DNA of 35,621 nucleotides from positions 1-35,621 of the forward strand of contig SVHI01000013.1 in assembly GCA_015055905.1 (NCBI GenBank), in the 5' to 3' direction. The number at the start of each line of letters is the position of its first letter. The first letter of the stretch is position 1. A model generated the notes under the pieces. The model was given only the letters and a program-made list of their open reading frames with translations, had not been told where the DNA came from and did not search any database. The DNA is from Clostridiales bacterium. Its GTDB lineage: Bacteria > Bacillota > Clostridia > Christensenellales > UBA1242. The translations under genes were made by a program, and so were the position numbers. Positions 1 through 6,869 of this stretch are shown here, piece by piece.

Positions 1-198
1 AAAGATAACGGATTTGAAGTTGTTGACCACATCAAAATTTTCGTTAATGCATCAGCTGAAACAAATGCTGTTTTAGAGAAATTTAAGACAGAACTTTGTG
101 AAGGAACTCTTGCTGACGCTGTTGTTATTGGTGATGATAGCGGGGCAGATGTTGAAGTTAACGGAGAAAACGTTAAACTTAGACTTGAAAAGGTATAA
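1..198 (+). CDS. ileS: Isoleucyl-tRNA synthetase, C-terminal fragment
   Basis: Only the last 65 codons are in the window, read in frame 1 to a TAA at 196-198. The peptide runs through GFEVVDHIKIFV near its start and NGENVKLRLEKV at its end. This resembles the C-terminal tail of the long, eukaryote-like bacterial IleRS type, a small alpha/beta domain with a recurring GF.V.DRI...L.LE pattern. IleRS charges tRNA-Ile with isoleucine in the cytoplasm. The catalytic domain, editing domain and signature motifs lie upstream of the window, so the call rests on the tail alone. A strong terminator follows 2 bases after the stop, so this is the end of its transcript. It could instead be the tail of another large enzyme with a similar end domain. 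Confidence 0.6.
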   Translation, partial: KDNGFEVVDHIKIFVNASAETNAVLEKFKTELCEGTLADAVVIGDDSGADVEVNGENVKLRLEKV

Positions 199-200
199 TA

Positions 201-228
201 AAAAAGAGTGCAGGTTTGCACTCTTTTT
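201..228 (+). terminator. Intrinsic terminator after ileS
   Basis: A perfect 12-bp stem (201-212 with 217-228) closes on a 4-base GGTT loop, with a T-run forming the end of the 3' arm. It follows the ileS stop directly. The A-rich 5' arm means it could also terminate minus-strand transcription from the small ORF at 235-336. Confidence 0.85.
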
Positions 229-234
229 GTTTTG

Positions 235-336
235 TTAGTTTAGGGTTTCTGGGGCGCTGAAAATGTAGGCGTCTTCTGAGAATGTTTCAATCGTTTCGGC
301 GAGCCCATCTCCACTTGGAAAGTATTTGAGTGCCAT
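235..336 (-). CDS. Small ORF, 33 aa, unknown
   Basis: A minus-strand ATG at 336-334 is preceded by a good ribosome binding site (AAGGAG, reverse complement at 343-348) and opens a 33-codon frame ending in TAA at 237-235. The peptide starts MALKYFPSGDGLAETIETFS and ends FSAPETLN. It is acidic with no membrane segment. By hand count its G+C is about 46 percent, higher than the flanking genes, and it uses C-ending codons (GCC, TTC, TAC, CTC, ACC) that the neighbours avoid. A possible promoter is TAAACA (389-384) and TAAAAT (365-360). The terminator at 201-228 would stop it in its own direction. I do not recognise the family. The ribosome binding site argues that it is real; the short length argues caution. 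Confidence 0.45.
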   Translation of the reverse strand: MALKYFPSGDGLAETIETFSEDAYIFSAPETLN

Positions 337-412
337 AGTTTTTCTCCTTTACTTTTAGTATTTTACTCTCAAAAAAAATTATGTGTTTATTTAGATAAAA
401 AAATAAAAAGAC

Positions 413-441
413 TTGACAATGCGGTTTTTGTATTATATAAT
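413..441 (+). promoter_or_regulatory. Strong sigma-A-type promoter of rpmE
   Basis: TTGACA at 413-418 and TATAAT at 436-441 are separated by exactly 17 bases, a perfect consensus match. Initiation near 448 would give a leader of about 30 bases with AAGGAG at 462-467. Confidence 0.9.
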
Positions 442-476
442 TTCAATGCTTATGTTTATTTAAGGAGATGCTCAAA

Positions 477-686
477 ATGAAAGAAACAATTCATCCAGAT
501 TATCACACAGTTAAAGTTGTTTGCGCTTGTGGCAACACTTTTGAAACTGGTTCTACAAAAGATGGCGACGTAATCAAAGTTGATATTTGCAACAAATGCC
601 ATCCATTTTTCACTGGCACACAAAAGATTGTTGACGCTGGTGGTAGAGTTGAAAGATTCAACAAGAGATACGGTATTAAGAAATAA
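477..686 (+). CDS. rpmE: 50S ribosomal protein L31, zinc-binding form
   Basis: The 69-residue protein starts [20 protein letters not shown] and matches bacterial L31 over its whole length, including HPFFTG near residues 42-47 and GGRVERF near 55-61. Cysteines C16, C18, C38 and C41 form the CxC...CxxC zinc site, so this is the C+ (zinc-containing) paralogue. L31 bridges the small and large ribosomal subunits. An ATG at 468 lies in frame upstream but touches the AAGGAG at 462-467; the ATG at 477 has normal 9-base spacing and gives the usual L31 start. In many Firmicutes rpmE lies upstream of prmC and prfA, as here. Two hairpins separate it from prmC. Confidence 0.97.
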   Translation: MKETIHPDYHTVKVVCACGNTFETGSTKDGDVIKVDICNKCHPFFTGTQKIVDAGGRVERFNKRYGIKK

Positions 687-698
687 CTGTGATTATTC

Positions 699-726
699 GT
701 GCAGGCAATTTTTGCTTGCACTTTTT
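699..726 (+). terminator. Terminator T1 after rpmE
   Basis: A 10-bp stem (699-708 with 712-721, one G-U pair) with a 3-base loop is followed by TTTTT at 722-726. It lies 13 bases after the rpmE stop. Its 3' arm overlaps a candidate -35 for prmC and can also pair with the 5' arm of the next hairpin. Confidence 0.75.
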
Positions 727-739
727 ATGTGCGTAAAAT
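712..739 (+). promoter_or_regulatory. Candidate promoter of prmC-prfA inside the hairpins
   Basis: TTGCTT at 712-717 and TAAAAT at 734-739 are 16 bases apart. Initiation near 746 would remove the 5' arm of hairpin T2, so this transcript would escape T2 while rpmE read-through would not. The -35 is weak (3 of 6), so this is a proposal. Confidence 0.4.
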
Positions 740-765
740 GGATATTTTTATGCACATTTTTTTTT
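728..765 (+). terminator. Terminator T2 immediately before the prmC ribosome binding site
   Basis: An 11-bp stem (728-738 with 746-756, one G-U pair) with a 7-base loop is followed by nine consecutive T (757-765). The prmC Shine-Dalgarno GAGGA starts at the next base (766). No promoter fits between T2 and the prmC ATG at 775. Confidence 0.75.
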
Positions 766-774
766 GAGGAAAAT

Positions 775-1602
775 ATGGTAGGTTATAGACAACTGAAACT
801 TAAGCTCGAAAAAATGTTTCTTGACGCAGGTGTTGACGACTTTGCAGACATTGATTGGATAATGTGCGAAATCTTAGACAAAAAGAGAAGTATGCTCCCA
901 TTTTGTGAGAATATTTCAAAAGAAGATGAAGACAAAATCATAGAGGCTGCAGAAAAAAGAGCAAAACATATTCCGTTAGGTTACATTTTTGGAAAGACCA
1001 ATTTTTTCGGGTATGACCTTGTTGTTAATGAAAATGTGTTAATTCCAAGGCTTGACACTGAAATTTTGATTGAAACAGCAATAAAAGAGATAAATCAACG
1101 TGAAAATGCATCGGTTCTTGATATAGGAACAGGTAGCGGAGCGATTGCGATTGTTTTAAAAAAAGAAACAAATGTAAAGACATACGCTGTTGATGTTAGC
1201 GAAAAGGCGTTGGAAGTTGCAAAACTCAATGCAAAAAACAACAATGCTGATATAGAGTTTATTCATTCAAACTTGTTTGAAAATGTTGGCGAGTTAAAAG
1301 TTGATTTTATTGTTAGCAATCCGCCATATATTGAATCATCAGTTATTGCAGGTCTCGACAAAGAAGTTCGCGATAATGAGCCAATTTTGGCGTTAGATGG
1401 TGGCGAAGATGGTCTTGATTATTATAGAGTGATAGTCAAAGAGTCAAAAAACCACTTAAATCCAAAGGGTATGCTTATTTTTGAAATTGGTTACAATCAA
1501 GCAGATGCACTAAAAGAACTGATGAAAGATGATTTTAAGAATGTTAGAGTTATTAAAGACTACGGAAATAACGATAGAGTTGTTATAGGAGAACTTTTAT
1601 GA
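775..1602 (+). CDS. prmC: Release factor glutamine methyltransferase
   Basis: PrmC (HemK) N5-methylates the glutamine of the GGQ motif of release factors RF1 and RF2, which speeds peptide release. The 275-residue protein has an N-terminal helical domain (about residues 1-85) and a class I methyltransferase domain. That domain has the SAM-binding motif LDIGTGSGAIAI (about 120-131) and the NPPY motif (about 182-185), which positions the target glutamine amide. The start at 775 (MVGYRQL) is chosen because GAGGA lies at 766-770; an open frame extends further upstream through the hairpins and has no ribosome binding site. The stop overlaps the prfA start as ATGA, so enzyme and substrate are translationally coupled. 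Confidence 0.95.
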   Translation: MVGYRQLKLKLEKMFLDAGVDDFADIDWIMCEILDKKRSMLPFCENISKEDEDKIIEAAEKRAKHIPLGYIFGKTNFFGYDLVVNENVLIPRLDTEILIETAIKEINQRENASVLDIGTGSGAIAIVLKKETNVKTYAVDVSEKALEVAKLNAKNNNADIEFIHSNLFENVGELKVDFIVSNPPYIESSVIAGLDKEVRDNEPILALDGGEDGLDYYRVIVKESKNHLNPKGMLIFEIGYNQADALKELMKDDFKNVRVIKDYGNNDRVVIGELL

Positions 1603-2669
1603 TTGAAAGATTAAAGAAAATTAAGGAGAGATTTGAAGAACTCACAAAAGATTTGATGAATCCAGATGTGTTGGCTGATATGAACATTTGGCAAAAGAAG
1701 TCAAAAGAACAAGCAGACCTTTCACCAATCGTTGAGAAATTTGATGAATATTTAAGAGTTGAAGGCGATATGAAAGATGCAGAAGAACTTTTGAAGACTG
1801 AAAAAGACCCAGATATGGTTGCTATGCTCAATGATGAGTTCTATGAAGGCAAAGAAAAACTTAAAAAGGTTGAAGAAGAACTTAAAATCTTGCTCTTGCC
1901 TAAAGATGAAAATGACGAAGGTAACGTTATTGTTGAAATTAGAGCGGGTGTAGGCGGCGACGAAGCAGGTATTTTTGCTGGTGACCTTTATAGAATGTAT
2001 ACAATGTTTGCTGATAGAAACAGATTTAAGGTTGAAGTTCTTGATGAGGAAAGTGCTGAAGGCGGAATCATCAAACAAGTTAACTTTATGGTAACGGGAA
2101 AGGGTGCTTATGCTAAGTTTAAATACGAAAGCGGTGTTCACAGAGTTCAAAGAGTTCCTGTAACAGAAAGTTCTGGTAGAATTCACACATCTGCTGCAAC
2201 AGTTGCTGTTCTTCCTGAAGCAAAAGACGTTAAAATTGAAATCAATGAAAAAGATTTGCAAATTGATTACTATAGAGCAGGCGGTGCTGGCGGACAACAC
2301 GTTAACAAAACTGAATCTGCTATTCGTATCACACACCTCCCAACAGGAATCATTGTTGCTTGCCAAGATGAAAGAAGTCAAGGTAAGAATAAAGAAAAAG
2401 CAATGAACTGGCTCAAGTCAAAACTTTATGATTTTTATCAATCACAAGAAGACAGCGAATATGCTGAAAAGAGAAAGTCACAAGTTGGAACTGGTGACAG
2501 AAGTGAAAAGATTAGAACTTACAACTATCCTCAAAGCAGGGTAACAGACCATAGAATTAATATGACAATTTACTCACTTGAAAACTTTATGAATGGTGAT
2601 ATTGGTGATATGGTTGAGGCTTTGACACTTGCTGACCAACAAGCAAAACTTTCACAAATAGAAGAGTAA
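1599..2669 (+). CDS. prfA: Peptide chain release factor 1
   Basis: RF1 recognises UAA and UAG stop codons and triggers peptidyl-tRNA hydrolysis. The 356-residue length is typical. The stop-codon-reading tripeptide is PVT, in RVPVTESSGRIHTSAATVAV, which marks RF1 rather than RF2 (SPF). The catalytic GGQ is seen in GGAGGQHVNKTESA. The ATG at 1599 overlaps the prmC stop by 4 bases, and AGGAG lies 8 bases upstream inside prmC. The order rpmE-prmC-prfA is common in Firmicutes. A terminator made of the recurrent palindrome follows the stop. Confidence 0.98.
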   Translation: MIERLKKIKERFEELTKDLMNPDVLADMNIWQKKSKEQADLSPIVEKFDEYLRVEGDMKDAEELLKTEKDPDMVAMLNDEFYEGKEKLKKVEEELKILLLPKDENDEGNVIVEIRAGVGGDEAGIFAGDLYRMYTMFADRNRFKVEVLDEESAEGGIIKQVNFMVTGKGAYAKFKYESGVHRVQRVPVTESSGRIHTSAATVAVLPEAKDVKIEINEKDLQIDYYRAGGAGGQHVNKTESAIRITHLPTGIIVACQDERSQGKNKEKAMNWLKSKLYDFYQSQEDSEYAEKRKSQVGTGDRSEKIRTYNYPQSRVTDHRINMTIYSLENFMNGDIGDMVEALTLADQQAKLSQIEE

Positions 2670-2670
2670 A

Positions 2671-2707
2671 AATAAGGTGTTATGTCAAACATAACACCTT
2701 ATTTTTT
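2671..2707 (+). terminator. Terminator after prfA, copy A of the GTGTTATG palindrome
   Basis: A perfect 15-bp stem (2671-2685 with 2689-2703) with a 3-base CAA loop runs into a T tract to 2707. The core GTGTTATG-N5-CATAACAC is repeated elsewhere in the window (16301, 7894, 25143, 30294). Confidence 0.85.
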
Positions 2708-2747
2708 CAGCATTTATAAGTAAATTTAAAAAATTTAAGCCCCTGTA

Positions 2748-2776
2748 TTTACTTGGGGTTTTTCTTTTGTTATAAT
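2748..2776 (+). promoter_or_regulatory. Promoter of the kinase-fold gene
   Basis: TTTACT at 2748-2753 and TATAAT at 2771-2776 are separated by 17 bases. TG at 2768-2769 gives an extended -10. Initiation near 2783 would leave only about 11 bases before the ATG at 2794. A small C4/G4 hairpin (2737-2761) overlaps the -35. Confidence 0.6.
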
Positions 2777-2793
2777 ATATTATTAGATAGAAT

Positions 2794-3783
2794 ATGAAGG
2801 TAAAAGATATTGAAAAGATGTCTCTTGCAGAGCGTCGCGAATATATTGGCAGATTGATTCCGCACCTTAACACTTTTCCAGCAAAAAGAGGCTGTGAGGG
2901 TTGTGTTTATTTTATTAGTGATGAACTTATTTTGAAAAAGTTTGACACTAAAAAAGATTATGAGGTTATGGAACTTGTATTCGAGTCGTATTGTGAAGAG
3001 AGCAATAAATTTGAGGCAATGGGATACTCTATTCCTAAGATTTTTGCGTGGCAAAAAATTCCTAAGAGTGTAATCCTTGATGGAAGAAGTTGTGATTTTT
3101 ATATTTTGGAACAAAGACTTCCTGGAAAGAGTATGTTTATTGGCAAAATCGATAACATTTATGATTCTCTTAGTGACCAATTTTCAAGACTTAATTTTGA
3201 ACATATTCTTCTCGACCCAGAAAAACATATCGAACAATATAAAATTATTGTTAAGAAATATTTGGAAACTTTTATTGAGATGAACAGAATCATTGAAAGT
3301 TTGTCTGTTAGAGAAATTGAAAAGTTTATTGAAACAGTTTACGCAATTTATTTGAAAGGGGAATATAATGTCCCTGATGTTCACGCGAAAAATGTGCTTT
3401 TTACTGATAATTCGCTTAGTTTGATTGATAACTATATGTGTATGAAAAAGTCGCTAGTTTATATTAATAGATTCACAGCTTATGAGTTTATGCTTTCGAG
3501 AATAATTATGCTTTTTAGACAAAATAATTATGTTGGTGAAATTAGAAAGAAGATTTTTGATAACACATTGCAGTCAAGCCAGATTGAAGAGATGATTAAT
3601 GAAAATATGAACCTTTGTGCATCTTCGCTTAAAAAGATGGTGATTGCGATGCAAAGATGTTGCGAACACAGCGAGGCTCTTACAAAAAATGACTATAATA
3701 GAGCATACAAGCAACTTATAAAGCATCTTGATGACCAAAAAGCAAAAGAAGTTTTGTCTTCTTTTGAAATTTCTAAATATTAA
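2794..3783 (+). CDS. Protein-kinase/aminoglycoside-phosphotransferase-fold protein
   Basis: This 329-residue protein shows the layout of the APH/choline-kinase superfamily. A nucleotide-binding strand ends in a lysine (GCVYFISDELILKKF, K48/K49), and a hinge-like YILEQRLPGKS lies near residues 103-113. A catalytic loop PDVHAKNVLF (D195, H197, N200) matches the GDLHPGN pattern. A second metal-binding aspartate sits in SLIDNY (D212). The substrate is unknown. It may phosphorylate a small molecule or act as a kinase; I cannot choose. There is no clear Shine-Dalgarno before the ATG, and the promoter places the transcript start close to it. It lies between prfA and uvrC, apparently in its own unit. 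Confidence 0.6.
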   Translation: MKVKDIEKMSLAERREYIGRLIPHLNTFPAKRGCEGCVYFISDELILKKFDTKKDYEVMELVFESYCEESNKFEAMGYSIPKIFAWQKIPKSVILDGRSCDFYILEQRLPGKSMFIGKIDNIYDSLSDQFSRLNFEHILLDPEKHIEQYKIIVKKYLETFIEMNRIIESLSVREIEKFIETVYAIYLKGEYNVPDVHAKNVLFTDNSLSLIDNYMCMKKSLVYINRFTAYEFMLSRIIMLFRQNNYVGEIRKKIFDNTLQSSQIEEMINENMNLCASSLKKMVIAMQRCCEHSEALTKNDYNRAYKQLIKHLDDQKAKEVLSSFEISKY

Positions 3784-3804
3784 TTTTTATAAATAAAAAT
3801 TTTG

Positions 3805-3813
3805 TGATAGAAT
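3805..3813 (+). promoter_or_regulatory. Extended -10 of uvrC, possibly leaderless
   Basis: TGA followed by TAGAAT (3808-3813) is an extended -10 hexamer ending 6 bases before the uvrC ATG at 3820. No good -35 is seen at 17 bases. A start at the usual distance would fall on the ATG itself. Confidence 0.4.
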
Positions 3814-3819
3814 GAAAAT

Positions 3820-5652
3820 ATGACAAGACAACAACTTTTAGAAAGGGTAAAGAATGAACTCCCAGAGACTTCTGGTGTTTATATTATGAAAAACATAGAT
3901 GATGAAGTTATCTATGTTGGTAAAGCAAAGGCTCTTAAAAGAAGGGTTAAGAGTTATTTTGACGAGACTCCAAAAACACAAAAGACCTATGCTTTGGTTT
4001 CAAACATTGACCATTTTGATTATATTTTGACTAATAGCGAACTTGATGCTTTTTCGCTTGAAAGCAATCTCATAAAAAAATATAAGCCAAAATATAATAT
4101 TTTGCTTAAGGACGACAAGAGTTTTCCATATCTAAAAATCGATATGAAAGAGAAGTTTCCAAGACTTCAAATTGTGAGACTCCCAAAGAGTGAACAAGGG
4201 GTTTTGTTGTTTGGACCTTATGTTACGGGAACAAGAATAAGCGAACTTGTTGCGCTTATCAAGTCTGCATATCCAATTAGGTGGTGTAATAAGAATTTTG
4301 AGGGCAAAAACTCGCAATCTAAGCCTTGTTTGTATGGTGAGATTGGCAAGTGCCTTGCACCTTGTGTTTCTGTTGAAAATGAGACCAAATATATGGAAAT
4401 GCTTGATAATGTGGTTGCATTTTTGAATGGAAAAACAAGCGATATAAAAAAGAAACTTAAAAAGAAGATGGATGAGCAGGCAGAAGTGCTAAATTTTGAA
4501 GAAGCACTCGTTACAAGAAACCAAATAAAAATGATTGAGGCTATTGATAATGAACTTATCACGAGCCTTGCAAGTGACGCAGATATCGATGTTTTTGCTG
4601 TGGCTGAACAAGACGAGTTTTATAATGTTAATGTTATGATGCTTAGAAAGGGTAAAAACGTTGGGCAAGTAAACTATCCACTTCCAGATGCAGTTGGAAC
4701 AAAAACAGAAATTTTGATGTCGTTTATTTCAGGGTTTTATAAAGATTCGGCAACACTTCCAAAAGAAATTGTTGTGGGGGCGTTTGGCGAAGATGAAAGA
4801 GAAATGCTTGCGGGATTTATTCTTTCAAACTTAAATAAAGCAGTTAAGATAACAATTCCAAAGATTGGAATAAAAACTGAACTTGTAAAGAATGCTGAGA
4901 AAAACGCAGAAGAGTTTTTGAGAAATTCAAAGGCGAGAATTGAAAAGAAACAAAAAGCAACAATAGAGGCGCTTGAAAATCTTAAAATGTTGCTTGGACT
5001 CAAGCGTTTGAAAAGAATGGAATGCTATGATATTTCGCATATTTCGGGAGAGTTTGCGGTGGCTAGTATGGTTGTTTTTGAAGACGGCGAGCCAGCGTAT
5101 AAAGAATATAGAAAGTTTAAGATTAAAACCGTTCAGGGTAATGACGACTATGCGTCAATGACGGAGGTTTTAACCAGAAGACTCACTGATATGATTGAGT
5201 GTAAAGAAAACTTTTCAAAACGTCCAGACCTTATTGTTCTTGATGGCGGTTTTGGGCAATTACATTCTGTTCAAAAGGTTCTTGAAAAACTTGATGTGGA
5301 TATCCCATTAATCTCACTTGCTGAAAGGAATGAAGATATTTGCACAACGTTTTCAAATGAGCCTGTCTCTTTACAAAAATCAAATAATGTGGTAAAATTA
5401 TTACAGCGAATACGTGACGAGGCTCACAGGTTCGCAATCACATTCCATAGACAACTTAGGGGCAAGTCATTAAAGGCTTCGCTTGATGAAATTGAGGGGG
5501 TTGGAGCACAAAAAGCACAGGCTCTAATCAAGCATTTCAAGTCGGTTGAAGGAATATCAAAGGCTAGCAAAAATGACCTTATGAAAGTTGAGGGAATTGG
5601 CGAGGCTTTGGCGAATGTGATTTACTTGTTCTATCACGGCGAAAATAATTAA
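3820..5652 (+). CDS. uvrC: Excinuclease ABC subunit C
   Basis: UvrC makes both incisions in nucleotide excision repair after UvrA and UvrB mark the lesion. The 610-residue protein has all expected parts in order. The GIY-YIG nuclease (SGVYIM near 18-23 and IYVGKAK near 31-37) makes the 3' cut. The UVR helical hairpin (about 205-245) contacts UvrB. The RNase H-like nuclease (ECYDISHISGEFAV from about 399) makes the 5' cut. Tandem helix-hairpin-helix motifs (GVGAQKAQALIKHF from about 559, VEGIGEALANVIY near the end) bind DNA. A stop codon at 3808-3810 excludes an earlier start, and the ATG at 3820 gives the usual N-terminus. No Shine-Dalgarno is visible, unlike most neighbours. Confidence 0.97.
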   Translation: MTRQQLLERVKNELPETSGVYIMKNIDDEVIYVGKAKALKRRVKSYFDETPKTQKTYALVSNIDHFDYILTNSELDAFSLESNLIKKYKPKYNILLKDDKSFPYLKIDMKEKFPRLQIVRLPKSEQGVLLFGPYVTGTRISELVALIKSAYPIRWCNKNFEGKNSQSKPCLYGEIGKCLAPCVSVENETKYMEMLDNVVAFLNGKTSDIKKKLKKKMDEQAEVLNFEEALVTRNQIKMIEAIDNELITSLASDADIDVFAVAEQDEFYNVNVMMLRKGKNVGQVNYPLPDAVGTKTEILMSFISGFYKDSATLPKEIVVGAFGEDEREMLAGFILSNLNKAVKITIPKIGIKTELVKNAEKNAEEFLRNSKARIEKKQKATIEALENLKMLLGLKRLKRMECYDISHISGEFAVASMVVFEDGEPAYKEYRKFKIKTVQGNDDYASMTEVLTRRLTDMIECKENFSKRPDLIVLDGGFGQLHSVQKVLEKLDVDIPLISLAERNEDICTTFSNEPVSLQKSNNVVKLLQRIRDEAHRFAITFHRQLRGKSLKASLDEIEGVGAQKAQALIKHFKSVEGISKASKNDLMKVEGIGEALANVIYLFYHGENN

Positions 5653-5666
5653 AGGGAGGTGTTGTT

Positions 5667-6806
5667 ATGGACGAAAAAAGAATTAAAGAAATTATTAAAA
5701 TGCTTTTAGCCAATCAACAACTCATTAATAGAAGAAAAGTTGAAGAAGAGTTTCGTGACCTTAACGACGAAGATGTTGCTTTGAGATATGGAATTTCAAG
5801 CAGTTTGTTTCCAATGTTTAGAGAAGATTATATTGATGACTCTGCTGTAGATATTATGGTGTTTGGAACAGATAACATTGTTGAGATGGTTGATACAGAA
5901 GACAGTGAATATAAATATAGCAACTACTTTTATGACATTGGTTCAAATGATACTTGTGTTTTAAAGGTTGGGTTTGAAAGAAAAGTGTCTGGAAAACCAG
6001 CGTATAAATCAGGTTTTTCTGTTTATATATTAAACTATGACGGAGATGATTTCCATTTTATCCCAGTTATGAGAGTTGACCTTGAAGACCCTATGGAAAA
6101 CGGGGTGGTTATTCCACACAAAAATGAATATCCTGCAAATGTTCCTCTCGGTTACAAGACTTTCTTTAGCGAAGAAGAACCTGCACCACACGTTCACTTT
6201 TTTAACGATAATGTGAGCGAGGAGTATAAAAACAGAAACAGTTTGGAAGGGAAAGACAAAAACATTAATGGCAATGCGATTTCTCTCGGACACTTGTTTG
6301 ATTATTTTGTTAAACTTGGCGACATTTCATTAAAAATGGAAAAACACGAAGAATTAACAGATGAGGAAGAATCTATCCGCGAAAATAGTTTTGGTATGCC
6401 ATACTTGAAATTTATTGAAGAAGATAGAATTGACGAGTATAAAACAAATGCTGATGCAACAAGACTTGCAATGCTTGTGAGTTTCAATGACCCAAAACTT
6501 AAGAATAGGATTAATAAAGAACTTGGGTTTGCACAAGGTGAAATTAGTGGGCTTGGAGCGCTTATGTTTGATATGAAATATGCGATGCTCTTGGCTGATA
6601 TGCTCAAAATGAACGAACTTAGAGCACAGCACGGAACAATCAAAACAGCGCTTACTGATATCTTGACAAAAACTTCAATGCAACTTTGTGATAGTGAGTT
6701 GGAAATTGAAAACAGAAGACTTGAAACCTACGGAATTTATAGTGAAAATTCTTGGGGTGATAGAACTGGTCAAGAGATTGCTGAGGCTCTAGAACAATAT
6801 GTTTAA
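5667..6806 (+). CDS. Hypothetical protein, 379 aa, not recognised
   Basis: I do not recognise this protein. It is acidic and soluble, with no signal peptide or membrane segment. It begins with a charged helix (MDEKRIKEIIKMLL) and has a middle part rich in strand-like stretches (about residues 60-170) with the histidines of PAPHVHFF. The C-terminal part is helical and rich in methionine and leucine (about 270-360). A strong ribosome binding site GGAGGT at 5655-5660 sets the start. It follows uvrC by 14 bases and is followed by a terminator, so it is the last gene of the uvrC transcript. In many Clostridia hprK occupies this general position, but no Walker A motif is present, so this is not HprK. 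Confidence 0.85.
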   Translation: MDEKRIKEIIKMLLANQQLINRRKVEEEFRDLNDEDVALRYGISSSLFPMFREDYIDDSAVDIMVFGTDNIVEMVDTEDSEYKYSNYFYDIGSNDTCVLKVGFERKVSGKPAYKSGFSVYILNYDGDDFHFIPVMRVDLEDPMENGVVIPHKNEYPANVPLGYKTFFSEEEPAPHVHFFNDNVSEEYKNRNSLEGKDKNINGNAISLGHLFDYFVKLGDISLKMEKHEELTDEEESIRENSFGMPYLKFIEEDRIDEYKTNADATRLAMLVSFNDPKLKNRINKELGFAQGEISGLGALMFDMKYAMLLADMLKMNELRAQHGTIKTALTDILTKTSMQLCDSELEIENRRLETYGIYSENSWGDRTGQEIAEALEQYV

Positions 6807-6807
6807 T

Positions 6808-6837
6808 AAAAAGGACTGCTGGTGGCGGTCCTTTTTT
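6808..6837 (+). terminator. Intrinsic terminator after the 379-aa hypothetical gene
   Basis: A 7-bp G+C-rich core (6813-6819 with 6825-6831, one G-U pair) is extended by an A5/T5 flank. It has a 5-base loop and ends in six T. Confidence 0.85.
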
Positions 6838-6869
6838 CATAGCGAAAAAATTTAAGCATAAGATTTATT

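Noticed and set aside
468..686. rpmE starting at ATG 468
   Set aside because: The ATG touches the AAGGAG at 462-467, so it has no spacing; the ATG at 477 fits both the ribosome binding site and the L31 N-terminus.
580..774. Upstream in-frame extension of prmC
   Set aside because: It runs through rpmE and both terminator hairpins and has no ribosome binding site; the family N-terminus begins at 775.
1752..2381. Long minus-strand reading frame opposite prfA (209 codons)
   Set aside because: It is the shadow of a well-conserved gene, with no ribosome binding site or recognisable protein.
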